Origin: Bacillota bacterium
GTDB taxonomy: Bacteria; Bacillota; Clostridia; DSM-8532
Reading direction: 5' to 3'
NCBI GenBank assembly: GCA_023440865.1
Contig: JAEXRM010000033.1
Location: forward strand, 14,462 to 78,461
DNA length: 64,000 nucleotides
Shown: positions 1 to 10,282 of the stretch, one piece after another
How the letters are laid out: each line of letters starts with the position of its first letter
Position numbering within the stretch: position 1 is the stretch's first letter
The notes under the pieces: model-generated
Databases searched by the model: none
Told to the model about the DNA's origin: nothing
What the model saw: the letters and a program-made list of their open reading frames with translations, nothing else
Position numbers and translations under genes: made by a program

Positions 1-155
1 CGTATAAGGATTGACCGCGATAATGAATGGAAGTTACGGAAGCTAACATGTATAATCGGGAAATACTGTGCACATATGGCACACGGCGCAGCGTGGCGTT
101 CGTGTGACAAGGCGAGACCGGGCGAAGAACCGACAAGCAGGTGAAAAGGGGTTTC

Positions 156-968
156 ATGAACAGACTGGCCATCAACCGGAGGCGGAACGTGACGCTGGCC
201 AACTACAACCGCCATTTCGCCGGAGAAATGCATCCGGACCGCACCATGGCCGAGCATGACCTCGTATTGATCCTGGAAGGAACCTGGACCATCGGCCAGG
301 AAGGCGTCGCATATCCGCTTGGACCCGGGGATGTCATTTTGCTGCATGCCGGGCACGCACATGCCGGGGTGATTCCCTGTCCGACAGAGGTGCGCACGAT
401 GTTTGTCCATCTTTCCCGCCTGCCGGAGGATTCCTTCGGAGCGGAATCCCCTGCCTGCGGTCACACAGAACATGGGGTGGATCTTCCCGTCGTCATTCGG
501 CGATGCGATTCGGCCAGCATCTTGTCCCTGTTCGAGGACATCGTGCACACCTTCTGGTCGGACGAACGGATGAAACCGGCCAAGCTGGCCATCCTTGCGG
601 ATCTTCTTCTGATCCGCCTCCAGGAGCAGGCGCAGGGCAACCGGGATCGGGACGCACACCTGATGGCGGATGTCCTGCTGCGGATCCGGCGGGAACCGGA
701 TCGTTTCCACACGCTCGAGGAGCTGGCGTTAGCGGTTCACCTGTCCACCCGCGCGCTGACGGCCAAATTCCGAAAAGCCACAGGAAACTCCCCGCACCGG
801 TACGAGATGGACCTGAAGCTTGAAATGGCGCGCCGCATGCTGCTCGATCAGCCGGAACGCACCTTGCGGGAAGTGGCCGGCAGCTTCGGCTTCTACGACG
901 AGTTTCATTTCAGCCGTCTGTTCAAGCGCAAGTTTGGCATTCCGCCATCGAAAGCGGTACAGCCTTGA
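156..968 (+). CDS. AraC-family transcriptional regulator
   Basis: Predicted 270-residue cytoplasmic activator. An N-terminal cupin-like sensor (about residues 10-100) is followed by two helix-turn-helix motifs in the last 100 residues, ending in the typical AraC signature (REVAGSFGFYDEFHFSRLFK). ATG 156 is chosen over GTG 141 because AAAAGGGG lies directly upstream of it. It reads toward the ZIP transporter gene, 187 bases away, but nothing shows that it controls that gene. The ligand cannot be predicted; sugar is usual for this architecture. Confidence 0.9.
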   Translation: MNRLAINRRRNVTLANYNRHFAGEMHPDRTMAEHDLVLILEGTWTIGQEGVAYPLGPGDVILLHAGHAHAGVIPCPTEVRTMFVHLSRLPEDSFGAESPACGHTEHGVDLPVVIRRCDSASILSLFEDIVHTFWSDERMKPAKLAILADLLLIRLQEQAQGNRDRDAHLMADVLLRIRREPDRFHTLEELALAVHLSTRALTAKFRKATGNSPHRYEMDLKLEMARRMLLDQPERTLREVAGSFGFYDEFHFSRLFKRKFGIPPSKAVQP

Positions 969-1155
969 ACACAGCGGGCACTCCGATCGGAGCGGGATTC
1001 ACGCGGCGCACCCGCAGCAGGCCGGTCAAACGCAATCCCAAGTTGAAAAAACATGAAGTGCGTGCAAGAATACAGGTAATGGCCTGTCGGGCCTTCCCCT
1101 GGCGCCCCGGCTCCGGGACCACCATCGGCACGCGCAGACAAAGGAGATGTTCCCC

Positions 1156-1980
1156 ATGATCGCATTCATCGCCCAGTTCACTCCGGTCCAACAGGCACTG
1201 ATGGGAACACTCTTCACCTATGCCGTCACGGCACTGGGCGCTTCGTTGGTATTTTTCTTCAAAAGCCTGAACAAGACACTTCTCAACGGAATGCTCGGCT
1301 TTGCGGCTGGTGTCATGATCGCCGCGAGCTTCTGGTCGCTTCTCGCTCCGGGCATCGCCATGGCCGAGGAGCAGGGACAGGTTGCTTGGCTGACCGCCGC
1401 TGCGGGCTTTCTGCTCGGCGGCGGCTTCCTGTATGCGGTCGACAAGCTGCTGCCGCATTTGCACATGGGGTTGCCCAGCGCCCAGGCCGAAGGCCCCAAA
1501 ACGTCCTGGCAGCGCAGCATCCTGTTGGTCATGGCCATCACGCTGCACAACATACCGGAAGGGTTGGCCGTCGGTGTCGCATTCGGCGCGGCGGCCTCCG
1601 GAGACACCGCCGGCGCGAGCGTGGCCGGTGCGATCGCCCTGGCGATCGGCATCGGGCTGCAGAACTTTCCCGAGGGGGCCGCGGTTTCCATCCCCCTGCG
1701 CAGGGAGGGCTTCAGCAGAACCAAGGCTTTCCTGTACGGGCAGGCTTCCGGCATTGTCGAGCCCATCGCCGGCGTGATCGGCGCATTCGCCGTCATCGCC
1801 ATGAAGCCGATCATGCCTTACGCACTGGCGTTTGCGGCAGGGGCGATGATCTACGTCGTCATCGAGGAGCTGATACCGGAAGCGCAGCATGAAGAGGGCG
1901 GATCCAAGACAGACATCGCAACCATCGGTGCGATGCTGGGTTTTGCCATCATGATGGTGCTGGACGTCGCACTGGGTTGA
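1156..1980 (+). CDS. ZIP-family divalent metal transporter (GufA/ZupT-like)
   Basis: Predicted 274-residue inner-membrane protein that brings zinc or related divalent metals into the cytoplasm. The two ZIP signature helices are clear: HNIPEG near residue 131 and NFPEG near residue 170, which supply the binuclear metal site. An EELIPE motif follows near residue 237. There are about eight hydrophobic segments. ATG 1156 is preferred over ATG 1147 because AAGGAG (1141-1146) is well spaced from 1156. No metalloregulator lies beside it, so the metal stays open. Confidence 0.92.
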   Translation: MIAFIAQFTPVQQALMGTLFTYAVTALGASLVFFFKSLNKTLLNGMLGFAAGVMIAASFWSLLAPGIAMAEEQGQVAWLTAAAGFLLGGGFLYAVDKLLPHLHMGLPSAQAEGPKTSWQRSILLVMAITLHNIPEGLAVGVAFGAAASGDTAGASVAGAIALAIGIGLQNFPEGAAVSIPLRREGFSRTKAFLYGQASGIVEPIAGVIGAFAVIAMKPIMPYALAFAAGAMIYVVIEELIPEAQHEEGGSKTDIATIGAMLGFAIMMVLDVALG

Positions 1981-2058
1981 ACCCCCCCCGGGATTTTGCC
2001 GGCGATTGGTGGTATCTATCCAGCAATCACACGCTGGAACACAGGACGGGCAAACGGC

Positions 2059-2907
2059 ATGATGGATTTCGAGCAATACCGGCTGATCGTGGAAAACGCG
2101 CCCAACATGCTCTGGCGGGCGGGGCTGGACACGAAATGCGACTACTTCAACGCCACCTGGCTGCATTTCACCGGTCGCTCCATGGAGCAGGAAATCGGCA
2201 ACGGCTGGACGGAAGGGGTGCATCCCGAAGACCTGGAACGATGCATCGCCATTTATCTGGCATCCTTTTCCGAGCGGAAAGCCTTCGTGATGGAGTATCG
2301 ACTGCGCCGCGCGGATGGCGAATACCGCTGGATCAACGACCACGGCACGCCCTATTACGATCAAACCGGTGCGTTCGCCGGCTATATCGGCAGCTGCATG
2401 GATGTCACGGAGCGGGTCGAAGGCATGAACCTGAAGCGGATGGCCCAGACCGACGAACTGACGGGCCTGTTGAACCGTTCCCGCTTCAAGTGCCTGGCCG
2501 AACAGGAAATGGAACGGGCGAAGCGCTATCACACGTCGCTGTGCCTGATCATGGCGGACATCGACCGCTTCAAGCAGGTCAACGACACCTATGGCCATGC
2601 GACGGGCGATCAGGTGCTGATCCACTTTGCGAACTTTCTCATATCGCATGTGCGCCACTTTGACCTCATCGGACGCCATGGTGGCGACGAATTCATCCTT
2701 TTGATGCCGGAAACCACGGCGGAACAGGCCCATCAAGCCATCGGCCACCTGTTGGCATCCATGCGGCAGGATGCAGTGGCGCTGCGTGAGGGCATCTACC
2801 GCATCGCGGCCAGCTTCGGCGTCGCATCGCTGCAGGAAGGGGACACATATGCGCTCCTGCTCGAGCGCGCGGACAAGGAGATGTACCGGGCAAAGCATTC
2901 CGCATAG
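2059..2907 (+). CDS. PAS-GGDEF diguanylate cyclase
   Basis: Predicted 282-residue soluble cyclase making c-di-GMP from two GTP. A PAS fold with PAC tail covers residues 1-125, and the GGDEF domain follows (LTGLLNR start; catalytic GGDEF near residue 208). An RxxD inhibitory site (RHFD) sits five residues before GGDEF, so product feedback is expected. The start is set at ATG 2059 (ATG 2062 also possible); the frame extends upstream to TTG 1996 but without a ribosome site. It follows the ZIP gene after 78 bases. Confidence 0.9.
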   Translation: MMDFEQYRLIVENAPNMLWRAGLDTKCDYFNATWLHFTGRSMEQEIGNGWTEGVHPEDLERCIAIYLASFSERKAFVMEYRLRRADGEYRWINDHGTPYYDQTGAFAGYIGSCMDVTERVEGMNLKRMAQTDELTGLLNRSRFKCLAEQEMERAKRYHTSLCLIMADIDRFKQVNDTYGHATGDQVLIHFANFLISHVRHFDLIGRHGGDEFILLMPETTAEQAHQAIGHLLASMRQDAVALREGIYRIAASFGVASLQEGDTYALLLERADKEMYRAKHSA

Positions 2908-3117
2908 GCTGCGATCGGCCGAAACAGCATCCCCCTTTTCCCACGCAGCGGTTGCTGCACATAACGATATGGTCTTTGCTGTGTATCAAACCCGCATCAC
3001 ACAAGGATTTCATCGGACAAGTCGCTTCATTTATGTTACACTGTATGCATTGTAGCGACGCTTGTCATCCAGATCAATACTACGGACGAGCGACCCGGTC
3101 ATTTCATGGAGGGGACG

Positions 3118-4851
3118 ATGAAGCACAGCATTCAAAGACGCATTGTTCTGTCTTTCGGCCTGCTGATTCTTGTCATCGGTGTTGCACTCACCGCGATCAA
3201 CATCGGTCAGGCCGCACGTTCCATGAGCAAGCTGCAGCAGAGCATGCTGGAAGCACAGCTCAAGAGCAACGCTGCTTCAGCCCGCGCGTACCTGAGGGAT
3301 GCCTATGGCAGCCTGTCCCTGAAGGGCGGCGCGTTTTATGCCCAGAACGGCACACCCATCGAGGGAGATACCGTCCTGGTGGACAAGCTGCAACAGGAGT
3401 TGGGCGTGGCAGCCACCTTCTTTGCCGCCGACGGGTCGGATTTCCGCTGCGTCACCACCAACCTCCTCAACGAGGACGGCTCACGGGCCGTTGGCACCAT
3501 GCTCGGCACCGACAGCGCGGCCTATTACGGTACGGCCACAGGCAAGCGTTTCCTTGGCACAGACATCATCAACGGCGTTTCCTATCTTGCCTCCTATGAT
3601 CCCATCATCATGGGCGGCCAGGTGCAGGGCATCCTCTTCATCGGCGTGTCTGAAGCCGAGAGTGTGGCGCAGATATGGGAATTCCGGAATCAAATGCTCA
3701 TGGTTTCCATCGCCATGTCCATCGGCCTGCTGCTGCTGTCCATCGTTATCGCATTCCTGATCGGCCGGAACCTGTCGCGCCCCATCCTCAGGCTGGTCTC
3801 CCATTCCTCCGGCATCGCGGCGCTTGACATCCGGCACGGCATCCCGGAGGAACTGGTACGTCGCAAGGATGAAATCGGACAAATGGCGGGCGCATTCGAC
3901 AGCATCGTGCGCAGCCTGCGCGCGTTCATCTCCACGGTCCAGGACACCTCGGAGCAGGTGACCACCGCATCCGGCCGCCTGTTCGAAACATCGGAGCAGG
4001 TCTCCCGTGCGGCGGACGATGTGGCGCACACCGTCACGGAGATCGCGCAGGGCGCCTCCGAGCAGGCCCGGCAAACGGAATCAGGCGTCAACGGCATGGC
4101 CATGCTCGGACAACAGCTCGAGCTGAGCGGTCGCATGATGACCCTGCTGCATGGCGCATCCCAGGATGTCATCTCCCTGCAGAACGAGGGAACGCAGATA
4201 CTCGGCCACCTCGTCTCCGATACCGACAAGAGCCGGACGGCCGTGGACTCGGTTGCCGAAATCGTGCAGGAGACCCGCAACAGCGCAGATCAGATCGCCA
4301 CGGCCACCGGCATGATCCAACGCCTGGCGGCGCAGACCAACCTGCTTGCGCTCAATGCGGCCATCGAAGCGGCCCGGGCCGGCGAGGCGGGACGCGGATT
4401 TGCCGTTGTGGCGGATGAAATCCGCTCGCTGGCCATCTCGTCCAGCGGGTTTGTCAAGGAAATCGAAACCATCATCGGGCAGCTGGAATCCAGGGCGGCA
4501 CGGGCCGTCACGGACATGCAGTCCGTCAGGGAGCTCATGGTGCGTCAAAGCGAGCGCGTCGGAGATACCTCACGCAAATTCGAAGGCATCTCCGACGCAG
4601 TCGGGCAGATGAGGCAGGCCATCGAGTCGCTTGGCTCCGCCACGAAAACCATCGAGGGGCAGAATGATGTGGTGGTGTGCATCCTGCAGGATCTGTCCGC
4701 CATATCGGAAGAGAATGCCGCCGGTGCGGAGGAAACGGCCGCATCCGTCGAGGAACAGACCTCCTCGATGGCGGAGCTGGCGCGAGCCTCCTCCGCGCTC
4801 AACGACCTGGCGACAGAGCTGCGGACCCATGTGGCCCGGTTCAAATACTGA
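3118..4851 (+). CDS. methyl-accepting chemotaxis protein
   Basis: Predicted 577-residue membrane chemoreceptor. A transmembrane helix at residues 10-30 is followed by an extracytoplasmic Cache-type sensor (about 35-195), a second helix near 200-220, a HAMP linker and a long signalling coiled coil. The hairpin tip [20 protein letters not shown] near residue 412 is diagnostic and binds CheA/CheW. ATG 3118 follows GGAGG at 3108-3112. No che genes are nearby, so it is an orphan receptor. The Cache domain suggests a small-molecule ligand such as an organic acid or amino acid. Confidence 0.95.
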   Translation: MKHSIQRRIVLSFGLLILVIGVALTAINIGQAARSMSKLQQSMLEAQLKSNAASARAYLRDAYGSLSLKGGAFYAQNGTPIEGDTVLVDKLQQELGVAATFFAADGSDFRCVTTNLLNEDGSRAVGTMLGTDSAAYYGTATGKRFLGTDIINGVSYLASYDPIIMGGQVQGILFIGVSEAESVAQIWEFRNQMLMVSIAMSIGLLLLSIVIAFLIGRNLSRPILRLVSHSSGIAALDIRHGIPEELVRRKDEIGQMAGAFDSIVRSLRAFISTVQDTSEQVTTASGRLFETSEQVSRAADDVAHTVTEIAQGASEQARQTESGVNGMAMLGQQLELSGRMMTLLHGASQDVISLQNEGTQILGHLVSDTDKSRTAVDSVAEIVQETRNSADQIATATGMIQRLAAQTNLLALNAAIEAARAGEAGRGFAVVADEIRSLAISSSGFVKEIETIIGQLESRAARAVTDMQSVRELMVRQSERVGDTSRKFEGISDAVGQMRQAIESLGSATKTIEGQNDVVVCILQDLSAISEENAAGAEETAASVEEQTSSMAELARASSALNDLATELRTHVARFKY

Positions 4852-4991
4852 TCCGTCTGCCTGAGGACTGATCCGCCCGCACAGATGACACATTCTTCCT
4901 TGAGGGAAGCTTTCCGTGTCATGACGCACCGGTCCGCTCATGCCGCATCCACGAACGCGTGCCGCACCACATGTCGGAAACAAGTCAAGCA

Positions 4992-5029
4992 AAACGGCTG
5001 CCGGACCCCTGATCGTCCGACAGCCGTTT
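4992..5029. terminator. bidirectional hairpin terminator
   Basis: Inverted repeat AAACGGCTGCCGGAC / GTCCGACAGCCGTTT (one mismatch) between the 3' ends of two convergent units. On the minus strand it is followed by TTTTGCTT and on the plus strand by a short TTTCTT, so it probably ends both the chemoreceptor transcript and the sugar-transporter operon. Confidence 0.75.
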
Positions 5030-5096
5030 CTTGCGGGCTTCTCCCGCCATGATGATGATGATGCGTATGGCGCTCGTTGCAAATGTTGGGTGCGGG

Positions 5097-6221
5097 TCAG
5101 GCCTTCCCGCCCGTCACCGCTCCCGCCGCATCCCCCTGCTTGCCCTTGAGCCATGCAGGCAGCACCGATACGCCCTGCTTCTCCCGAACCGACAGCACGA
5201 CGCTCTGCAACAGGATGAAGAAGCACAGCATCAGACCCGTGGTGATGCTCTGCCACCAGGGGTCTCGCAAGCCGGAAGCGCGCACGATGTTGTTGATGGT
5301 CATCAGGGACAGCACGCCGAACAACGTGCCGACGACATTGCCGACGCCGCCGGTCAGCAGCGTGCCGCCGATGATGGCCGACGCGATGGCCTGCATCTCC
5401 GCCGCGGTGGCGTTGGCCGCGTCGCCCGCCCCGGTGTGCAGCAGGTAGACAAAGCCGCCGATGCCCGCCAGCAATCCACACAGCAGGTACGAGAGGAGTT
5501 TCGTGCGTTTGACATTGATGCCGAGCATCAGGGCGCTTTGCTTGTTGCCGCCCACCGCATACAGGTTGCGGCCGAACCGGGTCCATCGCAGCATGGCGAA
5601 GATCACAAGCACCACGGCGAGGCCCACGATGACCCCCGGTTCCAGCGTCGCGGGGATGAAGTTGCCATTCTTCGCGTAGTAGCCGATGCCGGGAATCGTG
5701 ATGCGAAACGCCTTCAGGGCGAGGAAGGATTCCAGCGTCGCGGTCTGCGGATCGTTGCTGATGATGGTGATCATGCCGCGGGCGAAGAACATGCCGGCCA
5801 GCGAGACAATGAACGGCTGCACATCCAGATAGGCGACCAGCAGGCCCTGGATCAGGCCGAAAGCGAGACCGATCCCCAGGGCGATGCACAGGGAGCCAAA
5901 CACGCTGCCGTTGCCGCTGTTGAGGTAGACCACGCTGGCCATGGTGACCAGTGCGGTCACGCCACCCACCGAAATGTCGATGCCGCCGGCGATCATCACG
6001 ACCGTCATGCCGCAGGCGATCACGATCAGAAACGCATTGTTGTTGAAGATGTCGAGGAACTGCTGGGGATTGCGGAACCCTCCGCCCCATACCAGCATGG
6101 CAAGTGCATACATGCCGATGAAGGTGCATATCGTGATGGCCAGAAGCAGGTTCGTATTGGATATGGGTTCCCTGCGCTTCTTGCCGGGTCCTGCTGACAA
6201 TGACTCATGCTTGCTTGCCAT
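5097..6221 (-). CDS. sugar ABC transporter permease, YjfF/RbsC-like
   Basis: Predicted 374-residue inner-membrane permease of the BPD_transp_2 (RbsC) family, with eight to ten hydrophobic helices and the motif IAGGIDISVGG typical of this group. It is the last gene of the minus-strand unit and would pair with the permease at 6392-7477 in a heteromeric pore like YtfT/YjfF. The frame opens further upstream through a 21-bp repeat, but ATG 6221 is preceded by GGAGAG and gives the normal length. Likely substrates by family are galactofuranose, ribose or another furanose; this is not resolvable here. Confidence 0.9.
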   Translation of the reverse strand: MASKHESLSAGPGKKRREPISNTNLLLAITICTFIGMYALAMLVWGGGFRNPQQFLDIFNNNAFLIVIACGMTVVMIAGGIDISVGGVTALVTMASVVYLNSGNGSVFGSLCIALGIGLAFGLIQGLLVAYLDVQPFIVSLAGMFFARGMITIISNDPQTATLESFLALKAFRITIPGIGYYAKNGNFIPATLEPGVIVGLAVVLVIFAMLRWTRFGRNLYAVGGNKQSALMLGINVKRTKLLSYLLCGLLAGIGGFVYLLHTGAGDAANATAAEMQAIASAIIGGTLLTGGVGNVVGTLFGVLSLMTINNIVRASGLRDPWWQSITTGLMLCFFILLQSVVLSVREKQGVSVLPAWLKGKQGDAAGAVTGGKA

Positions 6222-6228
6222 ATTGTCT

Positions 6229-6291
6229 CTCCGTTGCATTCCGTGGATTCTCCGTTGCATTCCGTGGATTCTCCGATACACTTCGTGAATT
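6229..6291. repeat. 21-bp tandem repeat, three copies
   Basis: Two identical units beginning CTCCGTTGCATTCC (6229-6249, 6250-6270) and a third diverged unit (6271-6291). It lies just upstream of the YjfF-like permease, and its first unit supplies part of that gene's ribosome-binding GGAG. The 21-bp period keeps the upstream frame open. Confidence 0.9.
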
Positions 6292-6391
6292 CCTGTCGCT
6301 GTCCGCGAAGATCAACCACACACCCTGGCCCGCCGCATCCTGATGCGCGGCCACATTCGTGACATGCCGCCCCGCCCGTGACGCGCCGCAT

Positions 6392-7477
6392 TCATCGTTG
6401 CGGCGTCGCACTCGCCGGTTTGCGTGTCAGCCTGTCGATGAGCGGCTTGAGCTTCCTGTCGCGCAGCTTGCCCAGCCAGGCTTTCAGGGCCGGCGAGCCC
6501 AGCACCACGATGAGGATGATCACGACGGCCTTGTACGCCTTGACCTGGGTCGACGGCACCTTGATGGAGTACAGGGTGGTTGTCAGCGCCTGGATGACGT
6601 ATGCGCCCGTCACGGAACCGATGAGGCTGAACTTGCCGCCCCCCAGCGCATTGCCGCCGATGGCGACCGCCAGGATCGCGTCCATTTCGATATCCAGCAG
6701 CAGCTTCTCATGGTTGATCAGACCGATCTTGCAAACGCCGATGGATCCAGCGATGGCCGCGCACACGCCGATGATCATGAAGGTGATCAGCTTGATGCCG
6801 ACCGCGTTGATGCCATTGAGATGGGCCGATTTCTCATTGATGCCGACCGCCTGTGTGTAGAGGCCCAGGTTGGTGAACCGGAGCACAAGCGAAACCAGCA
6901 CGCCGAACAGGATCACGATCAGGATGGGAGAAGGGATCGGTATGCCCGGGATCAGCTTTCCCACATAGCTGATCAGCGGACCTTCCACCGTCGGTGTCGC
7001 GCCGCCGTTGATCCAGTACGCGATGGAACGGCCCGCCGAGAACAGGATGAGGGTCGCGATCATGGGCTGGATCTTGAACACGGAGACCAGCGTGCCGTTG
7101 AACAGGCCGCACAGCATGGCCACGGCACAGGCGGCCACAAAGGCGCCGAGCATGACGGGCAGGGTGATTTCGTTCGCCCGCAGCACGCGGACAAACACGC
7201 TGCCCGCGACGGCCGCGACGGCGCCCACACTGATGTCCTGTCCCCGTGAGGATGCCGTGACCAGCGTCATGCCGATCGCCAGGATGGCAAGCTCGGATGC
7301 GCCCTCGAGGATGCTGATGAGGTTGCCCTGCAGCACCGCGTTGCCATCGTTGTTGATGGCAAGGTTGATGGAGAAAAAGCTTGGATCCCGGATCAGATTG
7401 AAGATCACAAGCAGCAGCAGCGCCGAAAACGGGACAAGCAACTGGGACCTGGAACCCTTCATGAACCACTTAGCCAT
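6392..7477 (-). CDS. sugar ABC transporter permease, YtfT/RbsC-like
   Basis: Predicted 361-residue membrane permease of the RbsC family, with RGQDISVGAVAAVAGS near the conserved loop and about nine helices. It overlaps the end of the ATPase gene by eight bases, so the two are translationally coupled. ATG 7477 is chosen because GGGAGG lies nine bases upstream; an upstream ATG at 7498 would deepen the overlap. It partners the 5097-6221 permease. A 170-base gap containing the 21-bp repeat separates the two permeases. Confidence 0.9.
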   Translation of the reverse strand: MAKWFMKGSRSQLLVPFSALLLLVIFNLIRDPSFFSINLAINNDGNAVLQGNLISILEGASELAILAIGMTLVTASSRGQDISVGAVAAVAGSVFVRVLRANEITLPVMLGAFVAACAVAMLCGLFNGTLVSVFKIQPMIATLILFSAGRSIAYWINGGATPTVEGPLISYVGKLIPGIPIPSPILIVILFGVLVSLVLRFTNLGLYTQAVGINEKSAHLNGINAVGIKLITFMIIGVCAAIAGSIGVCKIGLINHEKLLLDIEMDAILAVAIGGNALGGGKFSLIGSVTGAYVIQALTTTLYSIKVPSTQVKAYKAVVIILIVVLGSPALKAWLGKLRDRKLKPLIDRLTRKPASATPQR

Positions 7478-9002
7478 TTTGGACGGCCTCCCCCGCAATC
7501 GTGCGCATGACCTTCGCCTGTGTCATGTCCTCGCCCATCAGTTCGCCCACGATGCGGCGATCGCGCATGACGATGAGCCGCGAACAGGTGCGGAGCATCT
7601 CCTCGATCTCCGAGGAGATGAATGTCACGCTGACGCCGTCTTCGGCGAGCTTGAGGACAAGCTTCTGGATTTCGACCTTCGTGCCCACATCAATGCCGCG
7701 CGTCGGTTCGTCCAGAATCAGGTACTGGGGATTCGTCAGCAGCCAGCGGGCCAGAATCGCCTTCTGCTGGTTGCCGCCGGACAGCGACTTGATGGGTGTC
7801 TCGGAGGAGGCGGTCTTGATGCCGAGCAGTTTGATGTACTGATCCGCGAATGCCTCCGCCTCCGCACGCGAGAAGGGCCGGAAAAAGCCCTTGAGCACCT
7901 GCAGCGCCAGGATGATGTTGTCGCGGACGGAAAGGTCCTCCACGATGCCGTCCTGCTTGCGGTCCTCGGGCAGATACCCGATGCCGTGCCGCATGGCATC
8001 CCTGGGCTTGCCGATTTTCACGGACTGTCCGTTGACCTTCACCGTGCCGCCCGCAATGCGGTCGGCGCCGAAAATGGCGCGGACGCTCTCGCTTCGGCCC
8101 GATCCCAAAAGCCCCGTAAAACCGTTCACTTCTCCCTTGTGGATCTGGAAGTCGAATGCCCGCGTGCCCGCCGTGCTGGACAACCCGGCGGCCTCGAAGA
8201 CCGGAACGGCATCGGTCCCGGTGGGAAGCACCTTGCGATTCTCCAGCTCGGTGATGTCATCGAGCTCCTTGCCCATCATTTTCGAAATGAGCTGCACACG
8301 CGGCAGGTCCTTGATTTCGTATGCCCCGACCAGCTCACCGTTGCGCAGCACCGTGATGCGGTCGCAGATTTCGTACACCTGGTCGAGAAAATGCGTGATG
8401 AAGATGATGCCCACACCGCGGGCCTTCAGGTCGCGCATCAGGGAGAACAGCTTCTCCACCTCGTGCTCGTCCAGCGAGGAGGTCGGTTCGTCCAGAATCA
8501 GCACCTTGCAGTCCATGTCCACGGCACGCGCGATGGCAACCATCTGCTGCACGGCCAGCGAGCAGGAGGAAAGGGGCTGGGTCGCCCTTGCGGGCACATT
8601 CAGCTTTTCAAGGATTTCCGTCGTCTTTCTGTTGATCGCGCGCCAATGGACGAGCTGTCCATTGCCCCGCCCGATGAACATGTTTTCCGCGACAGAAAGG
8701 TTCGGGCACAGGGTGATTTCCTGATACACCGTGCTGATGCCCAACTGCTGGGCATCCTGGGGGGACCGCACCTCGATCTCCCGATCCGCCAGGCGGACCT
8801 GTCCCTCATCCTTGGGATATACGCCCGTCAGCACCTTGACGAGGGTCGACTTGCCGGCGCCATTCTCTCCCATCAGGGCGTGTATCTCCCCCTTGCACAG
8901 CGAGAAATCCACCTGGTGCAGGGCCCGCACGCCGGGGAATGATTTGCAGATGTTCCGCATGGATAAAACAATGTCGTTCTGCACAGGCAACCCATCCTTC
9001 AT
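7470..9002 (-). CDS. sugar ABC transporter ATP-binding protein (two ATPase domains)
   Basis: Predicted 510-residue cytoplasmic ATPase of the RbsA/MglA/YtfR type. Domain 1 has Walker A GENGAGKST, a diverged signature region and Walker B LILDEPTSSLD. Domain 2 has the degenerate P-loop region GLLGSGRSE usual for this family, the signature LSGGNQQK and Walker B LILDEPTRGID. Only one site is expected to be fully catalytic, as in RbsA. ATG 9002 lacks a clear ribosome site; a GTG six codons later has AAGGATGG in front of it and is an alternative. Confidence 0.93.
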   Translation of the reverse strand: MKDGLPVQNDIVLSMRNICKSFPGVRALHQVDFSLCKGEIHALMGENGAGKSTLVKVLTGVYPKDEGQVRLADREIEVRSPQDAQQLGISTVYQEITLCPNLSVAENMFIGRGNGQLVHWRAINRKTTEILEKLNVPARATQPLSSCSLAVQQMVAIARAVDMDCKVLILDEPTSSLDEHEVEKLFSLMRDLKARGVGIIFITHFLDQVYEICDRITVLRNGELVGAYEIKDLPRVQLISKMMGKELDDITELENRKVLPTGTDAVPVFEAAGLSSTAGTRAFDFQIHKGEVNGFTGLLGSGRSESVRAIFGADRIAGGTVKVNGQSVKIGKPRDAMRHGIGYLPEDRKQDGIVEDLSVRDNIILALQVLKGFFRPFSRAEAEAFADQYIKLLGIKTASSETPIKSLSGGNQQKAILARWLLTNPQYLILDEPTRGIDVGTKVEIQKLVLKLAEDGVSVTFISSEIEEMLRTCSRLIVMRDRRIVGELMGEDMTQAKVMRTIAGEAVQNG

Positions 9003-9099
9003 ACGTTGAGCGTCTCGTTGTCCACCCGTTACAAGGCTCCTATGATGCGTCCCTCACCCGGCACATGGGTCCGGTGCGCGGTCTGCGCCCCAGGACGAC

Positions 9100-9136
9100 G
9101 GTGCGGGCACGCGGACCAACGCCGCATGCCCGCACC
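9100..9136 (-). promoter_or_regulatory. intercistronic hairpin after the binding-protein gene
   Basis: Perfect 10-bp stem GGTGCGGGCA / TGCCCGCACC with a further GCGG/CCGC pairing inside. It lies between the binding-protein gene and the ATPase gene on the minus strand and has no T-run. By analogy with other ABC operons it may protect the upstream mRNA and favour excess binding protein; this role is inferred. Confidence 0.5.
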
Positions 9137-9184
9137 GCTTATGCCTGTATGGATGTCGGATCATCGGAATGGTTCATGGAAGGA

Positions 9185-10201
9185 TCATTCACCCAGACCG
9201 TAGGTGTCGATGTCGGCCTGTGTGATGGTCTTGGCGTCAAAGCCCTTTTCTTCGGAGATGACCTTCTTGGCGGCAAGCGTCTTGCCGGCTTCCAGATCCT
9301 TGATCATGCCTTCGATGACGGCTGCCTGGAAGGGGCTGCACTGGCCGTCGTAGTTCCAGTTGCCCGCAAGCAGCTCGCGAAGCGCCCACTTGTTGCAGTC
9401 GAAGCCCATGACGACGACATCCTTGCCCACGCCGTGGGTGATGCCGGCCGCGTCAAGCGCCGCGACGGCGCCCTTGGCCATGCCGTCGTTCTCGGCGTAG
9501 ATCACGTTGAACTTTTCCTTGGAGTTGATGACCGCTTCGACGATCTTCTTGGCTTCGGCTTCGTCCCATGTGGCCGTCTGCTGGACAACCTTCTTCATGG
9601 AGCCGGCGGCGAATTCCTTGTCCAGCGCGGCGGTACGGCCGATCTGGGCGTCAGAGCCCATCGCGCCCTGGATGTGGATGACATTGTACTCGGGAAGCTT
9701 CTGCGCCTTGAGCCATTCCACGGCGGTGGTGCCCTGGTTGGCCATGTCGGATACGACAGCGGCTTCGTACAGGCTTTCGTCGGCCTTCATCATGCGGTCG
9801 AAGAGGAACACCTTGATGCCGGCTTCCTTCGCCTTCTTCAGGACGGCATCCCAGCCATCGGTGGCGGCGGCGGAGATGAGCAGGTAGTCGACGCCGTCGG
9901 TGATGAACTGCGATGCGGAATTGAGCTGTTCATCGTTCTTGAGGCTGTAGAAGGTGGAAACCTTGTAGCCCTTGGCTTCGGTGAACACCTTCTCGAAGTC
10001 CGCCACGTTTGCGGCGCGATAGCCGGACTCGGACGGCGGGTTGTTGACGATGCCGATCTTGATGACCTTCGCAGCCGTTTCCGCGGAGGGGGCGGCCTTG
10101 GAGGCGGCAGGTGTGGCGGAGGCAGGCGCCGGCGTGGAGGAGCAGGCGACCATGCTCAGAACCAGGAGCAGACTGAGACATACCAGCAGGACCTTTTTCA
10201 T
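9185..10201 (-). CDS. sugar-binding lipoprotein, YtfQ-like
   Basis: Predicted 338-residue extracytoplasmic binding protein (Peripla_BP_4 family) of the transporter encoded downstream. The signal peptide ends in a lipobox (SMVAC, lipidated Cys20), followed by an Ala/Ser/Pro linker to about residue 45. The two-lobe periplasmic binding fold then runs to the end. The order binding protein-ATPase-permease-permease matches ytfQRT-yjfF of the galactofuranose system. AAAGGAG lies ahead of ATG 10201. A separate promoter and intercistronic hairpin suggest it is the most highly expressed gene of the unit. Confidence 0.93.
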   Translation of the reverse strand: MKKVLLVCLSLLLVLSMVACSSTPAPASATPAASKAAPSAETAAKVIKIGIVNNPPSESGYRAANVADFEKVFTEAKGYKVSTFYSLKNDEQLNSASQFITDGVDYLLISAAATDGWDAVLKKAKEAGIKVFLFDRMMKADESLYEAAVVSDMANQGTTAVEWLKAQKLPEYNVIHIQGAMGSDAQIGRTAALDKEFAAGSMKKVVQQTATWDEAEAKKIVEAVINSKEKFNVIYAENDGMAKGAVAALDAAGITHGVGKDVVVMGFDCNKWALRELLAGNWNYDGQCSPFQAAVIEGMIKDLEAGKTLAAKKVISEEKGFDAKTITQADIDTYGLGE

Positions 10202-10253
10202 GTTTGTACTCCTTTCCTCTTGGACAGATCAGGGGTGGGTTCATGTCACGTTT

Positions 10254-10282
10254 TTTATAACACATGGGCAAATCGGCAACAA
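10254..10282 (-). promoter_or_regulatory. promoter of the sugar transporter operon
   Basis: On the minus strand TTGTTG (10282-10277), a 17-base spacer and TATAAA (10259-10254) stand about 50 bases ahead of the binding-protein ATG. The -10 is good and the -35 weak, as expected of an activator-dependent promoter; the AraC-type response regulator at 12986-14641 is the obvious candidate activator. Confidence 0.5.

Noticed and set aside
958..1155. Terminator at the CTCCGATCGGAG palindrome after the AraC gene
   Set aside because: The palindrome has no loop or T-run, so it cannot be called as an intrinsic terminator.
922..2898. A 658-codon open frame on the minus strand
   Set aside because: Covers the ZIP transporter and cyclase genes in antisense; both of those have intact catalytic motifs.
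2908..3117. Promoter TTCATC-17-TATGTT ahead of the chemoreceptor
   Set aside because: Both boxes are weak matches and several equally poor alternatives exist, so none was annotated.
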